In this document: positions 10,830 through 22,494 of the stretch, piece by piece
Layout of the letters: each line of letters starts with the position of its first letter
Position numbering within the stretch: the stretch's first letter is position 1
Source of the DNA: Phycomyces nitens
Lineage: Eukaryota; Mucoromycota; Mucoromycetes; Mucorales; Phycomycetaceae
Reading direction: 5' to 3'
Length of the DNA: 64,000 nt
NCBI GenBank assembly: GCA_022702545.1
Contig: JAHRBC010000004.1
Span: forward strand, 6,478,001-6,542,000
The notes under the pieces: model-generated
Database searches by the model: none
Told to the model about the DNA's origin: nothing
What the model saw: the letters and a program-made list of their open reading frames with translations, nothing else
Translations under genes and position numbers: made by a program

Positions 10830-12269
10830 CAGTTAACTGTGCACAGTAGAATAGCCCACCGTTTTCCCAGTGCAGACAATTACCCATTTTATATACCCAG
10901 ATCTGACTTGGAGACCATTGGAAACTGCATTTCCAACTCCAGGCAGTTTATACCCATTTCATTCCAAGGCAGCTTTGACAACATCTTCCAGAAAATCGAT
11001 GGCACTCGTGCAGTAGATTGGCTTGATTTCCTCCTTTACATTATACCCACAGTTGTCATCCCCTATTTACCAAGCAGGGCTGCAAAAATTGCCGTCTTGT
11101 CCTTGGTAAAAGGGTGTGCACTTGCCTTACAGTGGTCACTCACATATACCCTGATCAATGAAATGGAAAGGTATGTCAAACAAAAGTGAATCATTACTTT
11201 TATTTAACATTTATTATTACCTTTTTTTTCAATAGGCATTTCAAAGACTGGCATGCATTCCTATTATACCAAGTTTATCAAAAGACACTATCTCGTAGTG
11301 TCTTCCAACCAGTCTAGCATTATCTCATCCATATACCCCATATCATAAGACGCCAGGGCCCTCTAAGGAGTTATTCTACCAGATCAATGGAGAGGGTCAT
11401 TGGCGTCTATTCCAAGCTCATTAGGTCAAAGTCCAAAGGCGGGCAAAATGCCAGCTTACTTGTAGAACGATTTGCGATCCACAGATATATCCATACAGCC
11501 ATCGATCTTCATAACCATACCAGCATCATTCATCCTCATACCTACAACGAATCAAGTTTCATAAATATACCCAACGATGAAAGTGGTGTCCAGCTATGGG
11601 AACCATTTCATCGTAATACCCAGTTGCTTGATGATACCATTGAAGGCATAAGCAGCAACATTGTGAGAAATGTGTTGCTCAGATATTATACCCAAAATAC
11701 CACCACATATACCACTGAGCTTGCTGACTCATCAATTGTTGTTGCTTCCCACCTTTGGAAAGACTCTACAGTGTACTCTTCATCCATATACCGAAAAATG
11801 AAAAACGAGACCAGCTGCGGTAACCATCATATCATGTTTACTTGTACATATAAAAAGTAAGTATTGGTATTAGTCGAAATACAAAGTAGAGATTGCTCAC
11901 ATTCTTAAATCTTCATCTAGTCATCGCAATATACCCATCCAAAGCTGGCTCGTTGGCACTGTAGAGTTTTATTTTCAGCATAAAGATACCCATGGCATAA
12001 CCCACTTTTTGGCATTTGTTGATGTCATGAAGGAGCATACCACAGCGACACATGACTTTTCCATCCCGATTGTGAAGAAGAGACCAACTGATACCCTGAA
12101 TGGACATATACCCCCACCAACTTTTGCTGTCATCAACGTAAATGACATCATCTATCAAGTTGGTCTCATTCAATACCCACCAAACAGCAATCAATTTTTT
12201 ATGATTGCGCCATACTTCATTTTTAATACCAACTTACGTATCACCAATGGTAACCTATCAATCCTATAA
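10830..12269 (+). pseudogene. Transposase C-terminal region of the CACTACGGCG family (decayed)
   Basis: Open stretches at about 10830-11189, 11245-11315, 11387-11860 and 11920-12269 can be read in one order with short introns (GT at 11172, 11858). Motifs: HYLIHIPHIIRRQGPLRSYS and SMERVIGVYSKLI, which resemble the GP...ERxxG region of CACTA-type transposases, then WLVGTVEFYFQH...HFLAFVDV, comparable to the IQYLFVH...HVFAFVRW tail of the main family. A TAG interrupts it at 11317 and the N-terminal half is missing, so it is not functional. The catalytic Asp motifs are not present in what remains. Confidence 0.65.
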
Positions 12270-12668
12270 TCATTCTCTTATTTTCTCATACCCAAATATT
12301 TAATACTGAATAAAACAAAGTGGCTAATAATGTCAAAAACAAAAAATTGGTTTCAAAAAATAGCAGTTATGTTACCGTTTTGTTCACACAGGACAAAAAT
12401 TATTTTTTTCAAGAATGCGCAATATCTTCAACACCAAATAAAATGCTCATTTCGATAAACAAGGTTGCCTAAAAATTTACAAGCCCTTTCTATGGTACTA
12501 CAACTACCTCATTGCCAGATGAAAAGAGATTCCATGCGACTTTTATGAATCGGCATCAATGACATTACCTTTCAACCACAATCTGCGGAGAAAAAGCAGT
12601 CTAAAATCAGAAAAAACAGCAGTTATGTTACCGTTTCGGTAGCTGTTCCCACTCCTCTCGCCGTAGTG

Positions 12669-12777
12669 TGTGCCTATTCCTGCCTCATAACTACCCTTTT
12701 TTCGCACTAAAAAAATGGTAACAGCTACCAAAATCGCCTTATACAGAGTCTTTACTACTGTTTTTTCCGCCGTAGTG
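12669..12777. repeat. Inverted left-terminus segment of the CACTACGGCG family
   Basis: Reverse complement of 56943-57051 with a handful of differences, joined directly to another terminus at 12668. It ends CGCCGTAGTG at 12777. This makes two successive element ends in the same direction. Confidence 0.75.
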
Positions 12778-12952
12778 AGGAGTGTGGAAGAAAGAGGAAT
12801 ATGTGAGAAGTAAAGTGACTTGCGATTGGGAAAATGTGACGTTGCCAGTTGATCAGAAGGCTACATCACACTTTTTGGCAGAGAGGGCTTTGGAAAGTCA
12901 CGTGAATGGGTGAGAAGTGGCCAAAGCTGGAAACTCTACAACACCCATATCA
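12778..12952. mobile_element. 3' end of a tRNA-associated LTR (partial)
   Basis: Matches 36796-36946, the right end of the LTR next to tRNA-Glu: AAGTGACTTGCGATTGGG, GACGTTGCCAGTTGATCAG, then CTACAACACCCATATCA. The left part is lost at the junction with the CACTACGGCG fragment. First member of the array running toward tRNA-Glu. Confidence 0.7.
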
Positions 12953-12956
12953 AATA

Positions 12957-13617
12957 TGATGTGTGATGTGTTTGTATGGTTGTGTATGGTAACCAAATGG
13001 GCGACAAATAAAATATATAAAAGAAACAATGAAAGAACCAGTAAAAGGCTAACGAAACTCAACAGAAATATCCCCAAGATGACTGGGCAAAATATAACTG
13101 CTCTTCAGAGATCGAGAGCTTAAACCTAAAAGAATAAAATAACTGTAAAATTGATTGTAAAACTGACTCCTGTTTATTCATTAGAAAAGAATGTCTTTTA
13201 TAGACAAAGAAAATAAGTAAAAGAATAACTAAAAAATGAAATGATAAAATAATAAAATGATGTCATCAAGACCAAAGGAAAAGTTATAATAAAAATATAC
13301 TGTAAAATAGTAAAGAAAAGGGTAAGACAAAGAAGTAGGAGAAATAAACTAAAGAAGTACAAAATGGTGCAATCCTGCAAGAAAGTGAGAAAGGGTTCAC
13401 AAAGGAAAGTGTATAAAAAAGAAAATAATAAAGTGTGATAAAATAAAATAGAGAAAATTGAAAGAAAAGAAAAATAAAGAAACTTGGGGATCGGCCATCC
13501 TACTCGGTTCGGACCTTTTCTTCAGACTGGTCCGGCCTCCAACCCCTCCTAGGCCTGTTCCGGGCCCTTGGTCTGGCTTTATGGTCAAAACCAAACATGC
13601 CCACAACACACGTGTCA
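12957..13617. mobile_element. tRNA-associated solo LTR 1 (661 bp)
   Basis: Runs from TGATGTGTGATGTG to CAACACACGTGTCA. Read on the reverse strand it has TATAAAAGACATTC and then AATAAA near 13190, the usual LTR promoter and poly(A) order, so the LTR is oriented away from tRNA-Glu. Closely related units are 14963-28482 (interrupted by D and E) and, inverted, 47088-47839. It gives an uninterrupted version of the D insertion site at 13360-13385. No internal retrotransposon region follows, so it is a solo LTR. Left spacer AATA, right AAAT(AT). Confidence 0.75.
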
Positions 13618-13623
13618 AAATAT

Positions 13624-14172
13624 TGTCAAGTGTTGTGTGAGCGGTTGTAGTGTATTGAGCCAAAATACCAATTGTAATAGCGATGCTTCCTCCAGATCTC
13701 AAAGAATATCGGCAAACTTTAGAAGTGAGGCAAGACAAAACGAAAAAGAAAACAAAAGAGTAGAATTGGATGTTTATTTGACTTGAATTTGGACTTCTTT
13801 AAATACTACTTCTTAGAGCTATTGTTAGTTTCTAAGAGACAGTCATGGTAACTAGAGGTGATTAGTCATTGCAGCTGGGTGTTGCTTAGCAAGATGGGTT
13901 GACATGAGGAGAGATCTTGAAGAAAAAAGAGAGAAGATAATCAGCAACTGATTTTTTGGGATTGCGCAGTTCGAAAGAGACAAGAAAGGGAAAGGAAAAG
14001 TGATATGGTTTCTACTGGAATTGGGTTGGAAGAGGTGTGATAATAGAAAATATAAATGGAAATACAAGTGTGACAAACAAGAAGGGTTACTATATATAGA
14101 AAAGGTGACTCGAAATAGACTCAAAAAGGGTGTTTCTGGTCGACGGCCGATAACTCCACTACACACGTGACA
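13624..14172. mobile_element. tRNA-associated solo LTR 2 (549 bp)
   Basis: Starts TGTCAAGTGTTGTG and ends CTACACACGTGACA. It is flanked on both sides by ATAT (13620-13623 and 14173-14176), a 4-bp target duplication. No coding sequence; the long reverse-strand open frame here is low-complexity Ser/Leu/His and not credible as a gene. Confidence 0.75.
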
Positions 14173-14176
14173 ATAT

Positions 14177-14958
14177 TGACGCGTGTGTGTTTTGGTTGTG
14201 TGTGTATGAATAACCAAAGGTCAAAGAAAATAGAAATATTCGAAACAAAAACTAACAGTTCAACTTAGCCCCAAAATACTGGCAATTATTGAATGTTCAG
14301 ATAAATGAAACAAAGATTTCTTTCAAGACAGAAAATTGATCACAGAATAGATGATGTTTATTGATTGAAAATAAGGTGTCTTTTATAGACAATCCTTTTG
14401 AATAAAAATATGAGAAAATAAAATAAGGAAAAAACCACAACATAATGAATGAGTCATTTGTTGGGAAAAACGAGAGGATAGTAAAATAATAATAAGAGAT
14501 TTGGATAAGAAGAAATAAGAAGAAAGGAAAATAGTAAAACTAGATGTGAATAGTACGGATCTGCGAATCAGAGAAGGAGAAAAGAGAAATAAAAGAGACA
14601 AGATGTTGGTTGGCGATTTCCAACGAATGACAAAAGAGGAAATGTAAGGAAGTAGTTGTTTAAATGTGATAGATGTTGGCAGAAGGTTGAGGTGAGAAGG
14701 GTAAATGCAAGTTTGTACAAAGAACGAGGTAAAAACATCACTTGAGATTTTTCGTGTACATGCGTACATGAATAAGGTTTGGTGGGAAAATGCGACAGGC
14801 TTACCGACCCTCTCAACTACCCAAGGCACCAATTTCCAATGTCACGTGCTCCGTGATTTAGGCCAGGCTTTCCATGCCGGCCTTCCACCTTCCGACCATG
14901 CGGACCGGACCAAGGCGAGATTCGGGGTTCTGGCAATCACCCTACCACAACCGTGTCA
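14177..14958. mobile_element. tRNA-associated solo LTR 3 (782 bp)
   Basis: Starts TGACGCGTGTGTG and ends CACAACCGTGTCA, flanked by ATAT at 14173-14176 and 14959-14962. On the reverse strand a TATAAAAGACACC block and then AATAAACATC lie near 14355-14390. The inner part contains the same GGTCCGGTCC-rich stretch seen in the other LTRs. No gene. Confidence 0.75.
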
Positions 14959-15853
14959 ATATTGACGCGTGATGTGTTTGTATGGTTGTGTATGGTAACC
15001 GAACGGGCGACAAATAAAATATATAAAAGAAACAATGAAAGAACCAGTAAAAGACTAACGAAACTCAACAGAAATATCCCCAAAATGACCAGGCAAAATA
15101 TAACTGCTCTTCAGAGATCGAGAGCTTAAACTCAAAAGAATAAAATAACCGTAAAATTGATCGTAAAACTGACTGATGATCTTTATTTCATTAGAAAAGA
15201 ATGTCTTTTATAGACAAAGAAAATAACTAAAAGAATAACCGAAAAATGAAATAATAAAATAATAAAATGATGCCATCAAGGCCAAAGGAAAAATATAATA
15301 AAAAAAATACTATAACATAGTAAAGAAAAGGGTAAGACAAAGAAGTAGGGGAAATAAACTAAAGAAGTACTACTGGAAAAACGGGCTTGATTACCAGTGC
15401 GGAAAGATAAGTAAACAATAGTGTAATTACCTGAATTATGATAGACTCTACATATAATTCCGCTTGAGAACAACCTGGTCTTAGCTGCTAGCAGTATGTC
15501 GTGATAATTGCTAGCATAATTATTGAAAGAGGTGCTGCAGCTGAGGTCCAGTAGCACTTTCGGCGGGTATATCTAATTATGTTATGGGGGGATTAAGCAT
15601 TTAAATGTGCGGTTCCGTTTTGAAAGAATCTATTTTGAGAGAATAACACTGTAGTATTTTACATCTTTACTACACTTTTTTCATCCTCATAGTGTAGTAT
15701 TTAATCTTCTTTATTCTTTTTGACCAATAATATATCACCCATTATTTGATTTCCCATTTATAATTGATTGGTAATGTTTTACGTTTTTATTTTTATTAGA
15801 AAGAATAGAATGTTTCTAGGTTTAGGGTCTACTATTACGCCTATTCCTATGGC

Positions 15854-16586
15854 CTAGCCGTTTCTACCCGGTTGCCTGCTGCTATTTGGATGGAATATTT
15901 TTCTACATAAAAAATACCTGCAAAAATATGAATATCCAGTGATTTTTTGGGCTGCGGGAGTGTTCTGTAAAAGATAAAAGAAGTGTTAATGATATGGGGT
16001 ACAAAGAGAAAATTTTTGTGTGTCAAAAGATACTTACATTGCAAGAGATGGGTAAGAGTGCGCAAAGGGGACTTGAATTGTAAGGCTGGATAGGCTGTGT
16101 GGCGGGTTTTACTATAAAAAAGAGAATAAAAATTAATATGGGTGAACAGAGTGATGATATATTTAATTTACATACCAGGAGCCAAATGGGTTATCAAAGT
16201 AGGGGGCATGGTGTGCAAAGGAAGCCCAAGTGAGTCTATAAAACACATAATAATTATTAATAAATAGTCTGAATAATATTTTAGATAAGTAAAAAGAGAT
16301 TTATAAAGAATATTACCTTTATGATTACAATCGCGAATGATGGAGGAGGCCGATGGCGTGAATAGAAAGGGCAGTCTACAATGGAATAGAGTCAGAGAGG
16401 GAACAAGTATGATTGAAAGAAAAAATTTACCTGGTGCCGATGGCATCCTTACATAAGTTGTTTGGCCAATCTAAGAGAGAAAGTGAAAATAATTTTTATC
16501 ATGATGATGGTACCAGTGAATGCGGCCAGTGAGTATTTGTCTAGATGGCCATTGTGGAAAGGATGAGTTGGAATGGGAGCGCACAT
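15854..16586 (-). CDS. Third gene of CACTA element, copy D (about 124 aa, micro-exons)
   Basis: Exons 16586-16514, 16470-16431, 16375-16317, 16235-16176, 16111-16038 and 15964-15918, then a last short exon ending at the stop 15854-15856. All introns are GT-AG, 37-81 nt. The ATG is the first codon after an upstream 3' splice site (TTTCATAG), preceded by a non-coding exon with an in-frame stop. The frame stays open across every junction: MCAPIPTHPFHNGH, then SASSIIRDCNHK, PPTLITHLAPVK, then NSSPLCALLPISCN and a Cys-Arg-Gln-Pro ending. It is Pro/His/Leu-rich with no motif I recognise. AATAAA-like sequence follows the stop (about 15790). It diverges from the accessory gene and runs toward the terminus. 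A spliced non-coding RNA is the alternative. Confidence 0.6.
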
Positions 16587-16881
16587 CTATGAAAAGAGAT
16601 TAATTTGTGTGTATAAAGAGGTATAAAAAATGTCTTACCAGAGAAAGGCGCCGATATCAAAAAGCAAACAAAAGGAAAAATAAAGGGAACCAAAGAAAAA
16701 GGAGAGAGTCTGAAATTTTTTTCACCTTTGAAGCATGCTGCGGAAAGCATGATGGATTGAGCCCAAAAACAATATCAAGGCCGATTTGCATCTCAGTGCT
16801 TCAAGACAATAGAGGAACATCTTTATAGTCATTCAAAATGCCTATATATAACGGCCTTTTTGATATTCAACCTCTCTTACC

Positions 16882-16884
<3 letters not shown>

Positions 16885-16914
<30 letters not shown>
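16885..16914. repeat. (AC)n microsatellite in accessory-gene upstream region, copy D
   Basis: About 15 AC units between the third gene and the accessory gene, at the place of the copy B repeat at 3324-3349. Confidence 0.9.
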
Positions 16915-16916
<2 letters not shown>

Positions 16917-17026
16917 ACTTACTCACTCACCCAAACAGTTTTTGTACATATATTATATTTATTTTTATTTCAATTGAACAAAAACTAATAATTATAATCG
17001 AAATATACTTTATCATATTCTAGAAA

Positions 17027-18192
17027 ATGGTTAACCAAAGAAGAACAATTGCTCCTCGTCCCACTCCTGCTGGTCCTACTTCTGCTCCTGCTCCTGACAT
17101 GGAACAGATTATGGCAAAGCTTTCCGAGATGGAAGGCAAAATGACAAACGTCGAAGTGCAAGTGGGGTCTGTAAAGGCTCAACTCAACGTTGTTGTGGCT
17201 GGTAATGCTTCAGCCATTAGAGCAATTGGTGCATTGGGTAGTGCCCATAACACTGCTCTTGTCAACTCTCCTGCCATTCCTGTTGCACCTGTTGCTCTTC
17301 TACCAGTTGTGCCAACCAAGCAGACAAACAACGATGTCTATGTAAGTAGCAAATTATATAGTATGTTATCAATTCATTATCTCATATACTGTGTCAGACG
17401 GCGATTCGCAAATATATGTGGAAGCCAAAGTTTTTGTCGAGAATAACTGCAGAGATCTTGGCAAACAATAACAAGCCAAGGTGGAATACAGACGTTCCTT
17501 TCAACCAAAGTCCAAACAAGGAGTTAGTTGTTAGGATTCTCAACTACTTGGAGCCCAAGTTTGAGAGCAAGGGAATGAGGAGAAGTGACTTGCACAAGAA
17601 TCTTCACACCAACTTCAGGAGCCAAAGTTCCAAAGACAAGAAGTCTTCTTCGGCAAAAGCTGCCGTGAACACTTGTTCAAGAAGGGCAAACCGTGCAGGT
17701 GAGGTAAGATATACTTTAAATAACTAATAAATATTTAATATCAAAGAAGCAGTATTAACTGAGAATTTTAGAGCCATTCTCGGCGCTTGAATGCCTACCT
17801 TGACAATGAGGACGCAATCAATGAGATGATGGGCAAAGATTGTGCCAACATGATCATAAGGGAGGCAATGTCCGAGGGTGAATCTGATGTAGAGACATCT
17901 GAAAGTGGCACCAAACGTGTCATCCGTACTGTTCGCCCAGGATGGAGAAGTGATGAGGTAAATAATAATAAGGCAATAACTGGGTTACGTGTCTGAATTG
18001 TTATATAAAATATTAATACTTGTATTTCAGTTTAATAGACTCATCACTATTGTTGACTCTCATGTCCTTGATGGAATGGGTTTGCATTCCCATCAATTCT
18101 TGCCTCGGGTTTTTAAGAGTGTGTCAAACTCAATGGCCCCAAATGACGTGGTTTCCCGCCTCCCACAGTGGGCTTTTAGAAACAATGTATAA
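17027..18192 (+). CDS. CACTA accessory protein, copy D (322 aa, intact)
   Basis: Exons 17027-17341, 17398-17703, 17772-17957 and 18031-18192, same four-exon plan and phases as copy B. It begins MVNQRRTIAPRPTPAG. A coiled-coil-like stretch (MEQIMAKLSEMEGKMTNV) is followed by an Ala/Val/Pro linker. Exon 2 has KPRWNTD, SPNKELVVRIL and a Lys/Arg-rich tail (SRRANRAGE), exon 3 has AMSEGESDVE and RPGWRSDE, and exon 4 ends LPQWAFRNNV. No stops or shifts, although the partner transposase in this copy is dead. That contrast suggests the accessory protein can be kept or be useful in trans, or simply chance. Confidence 0.85.
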
Positions 18193-18320
18193 ATAAAGTT
18201 GTTGTTTATATTTTCTCACCCACTTCCCCAAGAACGTAATACCGTCAATATATATAAAGTATATTTTTGGTGCCTTAATTTTGGTTATCTTTAAAAGAAG
18301 AAGATATTTTTTATTTTATA

Positions 18321-21300
18321 TTAGGCACAGATTTTTTTTGGAAGAGGGATGACAAGCATCATTCTCTTATTAGTTCGAGTGATGTGCTCTCCAATGGCAA
18401 CTTCTAACAAAATCCTGTGTACTGGCAAGATGCTGTTATGATCAGGCATGGAATATTCATTTTTGCAAACCTCAACACCTTCATCCTCACGCGATCTGTT
18501 AGAGGTTGTTGCAAACTATCTAACAAATGCGAATACATGTTGATTTTCATGAACCATGCGAGTCCAGTGGTTGGTACTAGTTGATGGCGGCGTGAACTTA
18601 TGAATAAAGAGATATTGGATCTGGCCGGTATATGCGTTTACTGTCTGATCATTACTACCAACATATAACGCCTGTATATAGGATCCATGGTTGCCTAATC
18701 CATTTGCTCCACGGTAGACTTGGCCAAGTAGATCGATCAACTTCAACTTCGTTATTTGATCGTCTACAAATGAGAACCGAGAAGAAGCTTCCTGATAGCT
18801 GGTGAGTTCGGCGATGCCATATTGCTCTCTGTAGTAACTCAACAAATGAGGATAGTCTACATCCCCCATTGACGTTGTCTTTCCAAGTTGCAGAGGAAAG
18901 GCCGAGGAAGGAAGAGGTTCATTGCCATTAACAGAGATCTCTGGATTCAAGGAAGAGTCCAAGAAGTGCTGCAAGTTGAATCGGCGTTGGGTGTCTGGTA
19001 CAGTGGCAGGTGAAAGGGTGGGTGAGGAGACGAGCTTGGCAAAGACAGAAGAGAATGGGATTTTACTGGAGTATCCAAGGACTGCTTGCACATAATCGGC
19101 CTTGTACAATTCTTCAACAAAATTCCTCATATACGTTGCCTCAAAACTATCCTTTCTGTTAGTGCTCACGTTCTTTAGCAAACCATTGTATCACTCGAAC
19201 CCAAAGAGCCAATAGCCATACACTGGTCCAAAATCACGAATGGTCTCGCGAAGATGGAGGTGCAGATGCATATTGCAGGTGAGGACACTAGGAGGGTAAA
19301 GACGCTCGCACTTTTGACAGAATTTCTCTAGGTAGTCATGGGCATCGTCAAGTTCTTCAAATGATAGGGATGGCTTTACAAGGAGACGGCAGGCATCGAC
19401 AAAGTCCATCCAGTTTCTGAACTTGTCATTGTTGAGAACATCTTTCAGCAAGACGGGAGAGTACGCCAGCACCCAGGACTTCCATTTGTCAGCTTTCATA
19501 AATGAAAACCCTTTTCCAATTTTCGCTGTCAATGAACTGTACAAGGCTGGGAGAGTCATTTTCTTGGCGATTTGCTGCATGTCGTTCAGTTGTCCACTAT
19601 TGATATCACCACCAGCAATCCACTTTTCCATCATTCTCTTTGCCGTGCCCAGAAAGAGATTGTGCATGGGATCAATGATCGTTCCACGTACTAGATCAAA
19701 GTATCCAAGGCGATGCAGCTGCGACCACCGAGCACCATTTTCGATCTCCAGCTGATGCCTTTCTGAGGGTGTACTAGCACTCTTCCACACCTCAGCATGC
19801 ACCCTGTTTTCGACACCATGACGAATAGACCACTCCAGATAGTTGAAACCACGAAAGTCTACACTGCTTGTCCCAGCAAGACGACTGAATTGACGACTGC
19901 ATTTATAGCAGGCGTTGGTGCTATTGTGGGATGTGAATCCGCTCGTTTTCCTGGCTGCTGGGATATCACATGCCACCATTAGGAGTGCAGCACGGACGGT
20001 TGCTCCAGATCGATACTCAAAGGTTGGAATTGTCATTCCAACGTACAACTGCTCAAGGTCATCCACCAAAGGCTTGAGATAGCTGTTGATCTCATACGAC
20101 TTGGGCTCCTTTGGTCCAGGCATTAGCCCAACCAAGACAACGTTCTCTGGCTTGAACCTTTCATCTCTGGGCAAGTTGTTGATTGCCAAATATATGGCAC
20201 CAGAGGAGTGGGTGACACCATCGAAGGGCTGAAACCAGTCGATGTTGAGAGTCAACAGAAGAGAACGAGGGCGGGCAACAAATGAAAGACCATCACTGTC
20301 TTTCAACTCCTTCTACATCTTGCCATCGTAAACGTCACACATGGTGTCTGCCACCTTCAGCTCGTCGTTCCAGAGGCCGATCTTCTGCTTGAAACCAGGA
20401 CGAAGAAAGAGAACCTTGAGTGCATCTTTGACGGACTGATACACAAAGATTTTCTTTGGAACCATGGCACCAGACGTCGACTTCTTTCTCAGCTCACAGT
20501 TACAAGTTATGTTTGCGCCTATTTTCACAGAGCTACACAAGGGAGGAACGGAAATAGATTCTTCGTAGATCTGGTGGCAATCTGGGCAAGAAACGAATCG
20601 TTTGATATCTTTGGTGATATTGCTAAAACCCGTCATCTTCTGAAGACCAGCAAGACTTGTTGGTAGCTGAAAGTCTTGTTCATAAACCATCAAGAGCTCA
20701 TTGACAAACTGGATCAATACAACTGCGCCCTTGTTGACTGCATAACAGGATGCAAAAAGAACAACGAAAATGGCAATAGCCCTATGCACTGGATTTTCGG
20801 GCATACCAGGAGCACCAAAGGGTTCTGTTTTAAAAAAGGAAAATTATTAACACTCAATTTCGGCATGCTTCTTTATGATAGTTATTCAATACTGACCTTC
20901 GCCGTTGAACTCCTCAACATCAATCTCCTCGACATCACTCTCTTCATTGTTGCCATTGTCGCTGTCATTGGCAATCTCGGTATCATCGCCATTGACCTCA
21001 TTGTCAGCCAAATCATCGTCAGACATCGGGACGGAATCCAAAAAAGGTAGGTTGGCCTGACCGCCCATTGTTTCCATGGATTCAGATTCAAACATCGGGA
21101 TTGCTACAAATATGGAATAGATTAGTTTATTGCCCTTAAAGTGGTTTTCAAATAAATATTTTTTACCCTCAACATCAACATCCATAATGACACTTTGTGT
21201 GCCTGAGGTTCAATTAAAGAATAATGGTTATTATTGTGCAGTAAATACAAAATTAATACATACTACTCTCAGTTTGTCCAGCCTCTTCAATTCTTGCTCT

Positions 21301-21408
21301 TTTGGCATGACGCTGATAATTGCGTCTGGATACCATAGAGAACCCTTCTTGGTTACCATTGCATTTGTTACAGTAACAGGCAGTGTTGTTTTGGGAAGCA
21401 GAAGACAT
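18321..21408 (-). pseudogene. tnp2-type CACTA transposase, copy D (three premature stops)
   Basis: The usual four-exon plan starts at 21408 (MSSASQNNTACYCNKCN, then QRHAKRARIE), with acidic exons 2-3 and the catalytic exon from about 20828. Catalytic motifs are intact: TLNIDWFQPFDG, VACDIPAARKTSGF, NACYKCSRQFSRL, IDPMHNLFLGTAKRM. Three nonsense changes break it: Trp to TAG near 20313 (before KELKDSDG), Arg to TGA at about 19190 (in FGFE-stop-YNGLLKN) and Trp to TAG near 18515. All fit G:C to A:T changes. The reading ends LVIPLPKKICA at 18321. No frameshift. Confidence 0.85.
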
Positions 21409-22494
21409 ATTTTGTGTGATTCGATTGTAAGATAAAAAAGGAAACAAGTGCTTCATATGTTTTATTTGCTGTCAATTTATAGACAAAAAAAAACTATTGT
21501 ATTTTACTTGTTTGCCCGAACCAATAGGATCTGTTAAAAAGTCTTTTTTTATTTGAATAAAAAAAATCTTCTGAGTTGAAAAAAAGGCCTATATTTCCTA
21601 CACCTTAAAGTACTCTTGGTGCACTAGTAATCCAGCCCATTTTTCCAGTGTACAGAATGGTGCAATCCTGCAAGAAAGTGAGAAAGGATTCACAAAGGAA
21701 ATATAAAAGGAAAGAGTATAAAAAAGGAAATAATAAAATGTGATAAAATAAAATAAAGAAAAATTGAAAAGAGAAATAAAGAAACTCGGGGATCGGCCAT
21801 CCTTACTTGGCTCGGACTTCTTCTTTGGACTGGTCCGGCCTCCGACCCCTCCTAGGCCTTTTCCGGGCCCTTGGTCCGGCTTTATGGTCGAAACCAAATC
21901 TGCCCACAACACACGTCACTGCAAAAAATACCCGATTTCAACTCTGAATACATCAATTGAAACGAGGGGAGTATAGGTCTTGGATTAGCCCTTTTCTTGA
22001 TTGCTCACTTTAGACGGCGTTAAGAATATTTGGTAGTTCTATTGGATGGACATTAGAATATGTCTTTATTTTTGTTGATTATTCAACTACGATATTTTCT
22101 CTGTCTTTTGAAGGTCGCGAAATTAATATTCTTGGGGATGTTGAAAATAAATTATCAAATATGGGCAAGAGTGCGCAGCTGAGACTACTTGAAATATATA
22201 TTTAGTTAAAGTATATTTTAATGACAATGTACTTTGGTTAATGAAGAGTTGGAGAAATAGACATGATATCATATTATTAAAAGATGTATATACAAAACAA
22301 CTACTTGGTATATAGTCATATATTTAAAATGAAATAATGTCAATTTCCAAATACAATCATTAAGTGAATTTGTTAATATTTATAATAACGGCATGTACGT
22401 AATGTAAATGGTTCCTGAACTATAAAACAAGCAAAATAAACTATGTTCCTGAACCACTTTTCTTTATATCAATCCTATAACCTCTTTAAACAAT

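Larger units (their letters stand above)
10804..12777. mobile_element. Fragment of second CACTA family (CACTACGGCG ends), right part
   Basis: The left boundary at about 10804 is where copy AC stops. Inside is a decayed transposase gene (+). From 12305 the sequence matches the right end of the complete element at 42952-46496: TAATAATGTCAAAAAC, then CAGTTATGTTACCG repeats, then CTCTCGCCGTAGTG ending at 12668. A further 109 bp (12669-12777) is the reverse complement of the left terminus seen at 56943-57051 and again ends CGCCGTAGTG. The left end and target duplication are missing. Confidence 0.75.
15371..21650. mobile_element. CACTA element copy D (6280 bp, three-gene type)
   Basis: Left end TACTGGAAAAACGGGCTT (first base changed from C), right end on the reverse strand CACTGGAAAAATGGGCTG. 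The terminal repeats match over about 29 bp with four differences. TAC lies on both sides (15368-15370, 21651-21653), and the uninterrupted site AGAAGTACAAAATGG exists at 13361-13375, so ends and duplication are well fixed. Order inside: third gene (-), accessory gene (+), transposase (-). Confidence 0.95.

Noticed and set aside
12957..14958. Terminal inverted repeats TGACRCG...CGTGTCA suggesting DNA transposons instead of LTRs
   Set aside because: The units carry TATA and AATAAA in LTR order, have 4-bp duplications, begin with TG and end with CA, and vary in length. No transposase was found. LTR is the better reading, though the 12-bp inverted ends are longer than usual.
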